Source: an uncultured Tateyamaria sp. (GTDB lineage Bacteria > Pseudomonadota > Alphaproteobacteria > Rhodobacterales > Rhodobacteraceae). From it: a DNA stretch of 64,000 bases. Position 1 is the stretch's first letter, and every line of letters starts with the position of its first letter. The stretch lies in contig NZ_CANNDS010000001.1 in assembly GCF_947503415.1 (NCBI RefSeq), forward strand, positions 1,460,501-1,524,500, written 5' to 3'. The position numbers and the translations under genes are program-made. The notes under the pieces were generated by a model. It was given only the letters and a program-made list of their open reading frames with translations, searched no databases and had not been told where the DNA came from. This document shows, in pieces, positions 61,599 to 64,000 of this stretch.

Positions 61599-62621
61599 TC
61601 ATCCTTCGTCCAGCGGGGCGTAGGTGGCCGATACCACGCCCCCAACCAATTGATAACTCAACAGATCCTGCATCATCGCCGGGTCACGGACCAGCGGCGC
61701 GGCGGCCTTTGACAGCGCCGCCCAGTCGGCGCGCGCGCGAGCCTCGATGCCAGCGCCCTCGTCAAGGCTTACAAACTGAAATTGCAGCGACGCGCCCGCA
61801 GGCGCCTGCGCTACACGCGGCAGATCACATGGCAGCACCGTTCCGATCCGGGGATATCCACCAGTCGTCTGGCTTTCGGCCATCAGGACAAAGGGTGTGC
61901 CGTCGCCCGTGATCTGAATGTCCCCCGGCACAATCACTTCGCTGACGATGCCAAGCGCGGCTGGCGCCGCAAAGCCCTCGCCTTCGCTGTCCATACGGAT
62001 GCCCTGCCGGTTGGCGCGTGGATCGCGGCGGAAGGTTGTGGCTTCGAAACGATGGCGCGTTTCTTCTGGGAAATCATCGGTTTGCATGCTGGGCACAATG
62101 CGCACCGTGCCCCCTTCAAACCGGGTATCACGTGGCAATGTCAAACCAACCTCACCACCAGAATCCTGTCCTACCGGTAGCGTGTCACCAGCAGTGACCA
62201 ACGCGCCCAACCCACAGGATTGATGTGTTGCGCGGGACCCCAACATGGGTTCGGTGTCAAAGCCGCCACCGACATGCAGGTAGCCGTAAGTCCCGGCGCG
62301 TGTTGGCCCGATAACCAAAAGCGCGCCTTTGGGGACCATGTGGCTGGCGTTCCATGCCGCGGCAGATCCGTCAATTTGCACCGTCATTTCTGCGCCGGTA
62401 AACGCCACACGTATATCCGCCGTCGCCTCGAACGTACCGCCGGTGCCGACCATCTCGAGAACCGCGAGGTCCTTGGGTTGCTTCAGCAACGCGGCCCCCT
62501 CGTATACGGCCAGCCGATCTGCGGCACCGCCGCGCGTCAGCCCTTTCGCCAGAAGTCCAGTGCGGCCCAGATCCTGTACCGCAACACCGGGGCCCACCTG
62601 AACAACACGCAATGCGGTCAT
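61599..62621 (-). CDS. pxpC: 5-oxoprolinase subunit C (biotin-dependent carboxyltransferase family, KipA-like)
   Basis: 340 residues: LRVVQVGPGVAVQDLGRTGLLAKGLTRGGAADRLA, LEMVGTGGTFEATADIRVAFTGAEM, GTYGYLHVGGGFD, GSRATHQSCGLG, and LMAESQTTGGYPRIGTVLPCDLPRVAQ, all AHS2/KipA hallmarks. Overlaps the pxpB stop by four bases. Confidence 0.95.
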   Translation of the reverse strand: MTALRVVQVGPGVAVQDLGRTGLLAKGLTRGGAADRLAVYEGAALLKQPKDLAVLEMVGTGGTFEATADIRVAFTGAEMTVQIDGSAAAWNASHMVPKGALLVIGPTRAGTYGYLHVGGGFDTEPMLGSRATHQSCGLGALVTAGDTLPVGQDSGGEVGLTLPRDTRFEGGTVRIVPSMQTDDFPEETRHRFEATTFRRDPRANRQGIRMDSEGEGFAAPAALGIVSEVIVPGDIQITGDGTPFVLMAESQTTGGYPRIGTVLPCDLPRVAQAPAGASLQFQFVSLDEGAGIEARARADWAALSKAAAPLVRDPAMMQDLLSYQLVGGVVSATYAPLDEG

Positions 62622-63367
62622 CCCAGCACCTCACGCGTGGCACCGCCTGATCCATCGGTCACCTTGTCTTCAATGCGCGCCAGCTCTGCCGCGGAGATAT
62701 CGGTGAACTGAACTTCATCGCCCGGCGCGAGGGGGAAGGGCGTGTCGCCTTGCGGGCGAAAACAGGCAAATGCGGATTGACCTACATGCCGCCAGCCCGT
62801 GGGCGTGTCATTTGCAAACAGGCATATCTGACGGACCGCAGCCACCAACGCACCCGCTGGAACATTCGGTGTCAGTTCTTTCTGTCGGGGAATATTCCAA
62901 TGCGCATCCAATGTGCCAAGATACGGCTGACCCGGCGCGAAGCCCAATGTGAGCACCCTCAAGCGCGTCGATGTCAGTTCACGCAAAGCGTCCTCTTCGC
63001 TCACCCCGGCAGCCTCTGCGGCCTCGGCCAATTGCGGTGCACGGTGCCCGCCAAACGAAGCTGGGATGGTCCAGAGCGCCCGGCCTTCGGGCAATGGCGC
63101 ATCGAACCAGTTCCGGGAGGACAGTTCACTATTCAAGCGGTCTGCGACGGCTTCGAAGGCATGCACTGACAGGTCGACACGGAAGAACGCCGACACCAGT
63201 GTGCTGCTGCTTTCCGAAATCATATCCCAGCGTTCGGCATCCACAGCACCGCGAAAGGCGATCGCCGCGCGGTTGGCTGCGTCGGTTGCCTTGTCGCCAA
63301 ACGTCACAAGCACACCATCCAGTCCAACAGAGCGGATTTTCGGTGTGTATGAGGTGGTGAGTGTCAT
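62618..63367 (-). CDS. pxpB: 5-oxoprolinase subunit B (allophanate hydrolase subunit 1/KipI family)
   Basis: 249 residues. AHS1 features: FEAVADRLNSEL, PASFGGHRAPQLAEAAEAAGVSEEDALRELTSTRLRVLTLGFAPGQPYLGTLD, IPRQKELTPNVPAGALVAAVRQICLFANDTPTGWRHVG. First gene of the pxpBCA operon. Confidence 0.94.
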   Translation of the reverse strand: MTLTTSYTPKIRSVGLDGVLVTFGDKATDAANRAAIAFRGAVDAERWDMISESSSTLVSAFFRVDLSVHAFEAVADRLNSELSSRNWFDAPLPEGRALWTIPASFGGHRAPQLAEAAEAAGVSEEDALRELTSTRLRVLTLGFAPGQPYLGTLDAHWNIPRQKELTPNVPAGALVAAVRQICLFANDTPTGWRHVGQSAFACFRPQGDTPFPLAPGDEVQFTDISAAELARIEDKVTDGSGGATREVLG

Positions 63368-63403
63368 GGGCGGCAGCGTAGATGCTTTGACTTCGGACGC
63401 AAG

Positions 63404-64000
63404 TCAAAGCGCCGTCCGCAGCCAGCCTTCCTCAAAGGCAATCTGCGAGACACCTGCCACTTTGGTTACACGATCCAGTTCCGCTTCGAACGCGGCCTGC
63501 CGACCCTTGCCCCAGCGCACCTTACGCTCGGGCCACACGGCGCGGACACGCAGTACATCATCGGCGCGGTGCGCTTTCATATCCACCCGGCCTACGATCC
63601 GGTCGCCCTCCATCAGGGGAAAGACATAGTAGCCATAGGTGCGTTTGGGTTCAGGCACGAAAATCTCGATCCGATAGGCGAATCCGAACAGACGTTCGGC
63701 GCGTTTGCGATCACGCAAGGCAGGATCGAACGGGCTCAGAACACGCAAACGGGACGTGGGTTCGTGGTGCAAGGCCGGGTCATCGGGCAGGTTCGGCCAA
63801 GCAAAAGCTGTCCGTGCCACCCCATCCACGCCCGTCACATTCACCTGCATGATACGCCCGGTTGCAAGCGCTTGGGCGCACCATGCCTTGGCCTCTGCCG
63901 GGCTGACATGATCCCAGAAGGCGGCCAATTCACCGTGTGTGGCAAAGCCCAACCTGCTCAGCGCCTCGCGGCAGCACCAGTCGATGGTTTCCTCGACATC
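63404..64000 (-). CDS. YcaQ/AlkZ-family winged-helix DNA glycosylase (partial)
   Basis: C-terminal 198 residues; the frame stays open to the window edge, so the start lies beyond it (the codon at 63950-63952 is an internal TTG). Features: SPFDPALRDRKRAERLFGFAYRIEIFVPEPKRTYGYYVFPLMEGDRIVGRVDMKAHRADDVLRVRAVWPE, matching the C-terminal part of YcaQ-type interstrand crosslink glycosylases. The catalytic Gln motif should be further upstream, outside the window. Expected role: unhooking DNA crosslinks. Confidence 0.88.
   Translation of the reverse strand, partial: DVEETIDWCCREALSRLGFATHGELAAFWDHVSPAEAKAWCAQALATGRIMQVNVTGVDGVARTAFAWPNLPDDPALHHEPTSRLRVLSPFDPALRDRKRAERLFGFAYRIEIFVPEPKRTYGYYVFPLMEGDRIVGRVDMKAHRADDVLRVRAVWPERKVRWGKGRQAAFEAELDRVTKVAGVSQIAFEEGWLRTAL

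Noticed and set aside
1-64000. Mobile elements, prophage, tRNA-linked integration
   Set aside because: No transposase, integrase, phage structural gene, tRNA or long direct repeat seen anywhere in the window.

Overview
The window is high-GC chromosomal DNA from an alphaproteobacterium, most likely a marine Rhodobacteraceae (Roseobacter-group) strain. The grounds are the moxR-DUF58-DUF4159 cluster beside a DUF1285 gene, the gpmI-envC-ctpA run, a dnaE2 gene behind an alphaproteobacterial LexA-like box (GAAC-N7-GAAT), a complete DctPQM TRAP transporter and the general protein style. I saw no rRNA, tRNA, insertion sequence, prophage or CRISPR array, and no stretch over 300 bases without a gene. 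Family assignments rest on motifs read by eye and remembered family knowledge; no database search was run.

Layout. 1-2800: end of an alpha-2-macroglobulin gene coupled to pbpC. 2797-9483 (minus): moxR, DUF58, BatA/DUF4159 and a glutamine-amidotransferase-like membrane protein, joined by 4-base overlaps, with DUF1285 diverging. 10269-17080: small housekeeping genes (an atypical SDR, hyi, DUF2798, polA, a soluble chemoreceptor-like protein, a 58-residue zinc-finger protein, DUF1203). 17268-21209: dnaE2 without a C-terminal OB domain, a CutA/NIF3-like protein, and a DUF3291 gene broken by an 8-base tandem duplication. 21325-25316: gpmI, an EnvC-like factor and ctpA.

25374-53121 is a large sugar-acid catabolic island. 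A minus-strand operon (SDR, IlvD/Edd dehydratase, FAH hydrolase, D-2-hydroxyacid dehydrogenase, mandelate-racemase-type dehydratase) fits a non-phosphorylative deoxy-sugar-acid route. A diverging pair (HIBADH-type enzyme, denD-like) fits C4 acids. A GntR regulator faces a long plus operon: TRAP transporter, uxaA, a phytanoyl-CoA-type dioxygenase, a HIBADH-type dehydrogenase, an EamA permease and kdgK. uxuB/uxaB and uxaC lie opposite, then an operon of four Gfo/Idh/MocA oxidoreductases with uxuA embedded, followed by an ltnD-like gene and a TIM-barrel isomerase. Together, hexuronates would enter by TRAP, be isomerised (UxaC), reduced (UxuB/UxaB), dehydrated (UxuA/UxaA) to 2-keto-3-deoxygluconate and phosphorylated (KdgK).

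53210-64000: a nucleotide-sugar dehydrogenase; a cupin-amine oxidase pair diverging from a tetR; then the most unusual locus, two translationally coupled genes each carrying an N-terminal Rieske [2Fe-2S] domain, one fused to a glutamate-synthase-type FMN/3Fe-4S domain and the other to a complete thiamine-diphosphate enzyme. The window ends with the 5-oxoprolinase genes pxpBCA and part of a YcaQ/AlkZ-type DNA glycosylase. Small repeats are scattered through it: a GTAAGGCG-type hairpin (three copies), an exact 16-base palindrome (three copies, two of them in-frame inside genes), and four GGTGYAC boxes spaced exactly 11 bases apart.
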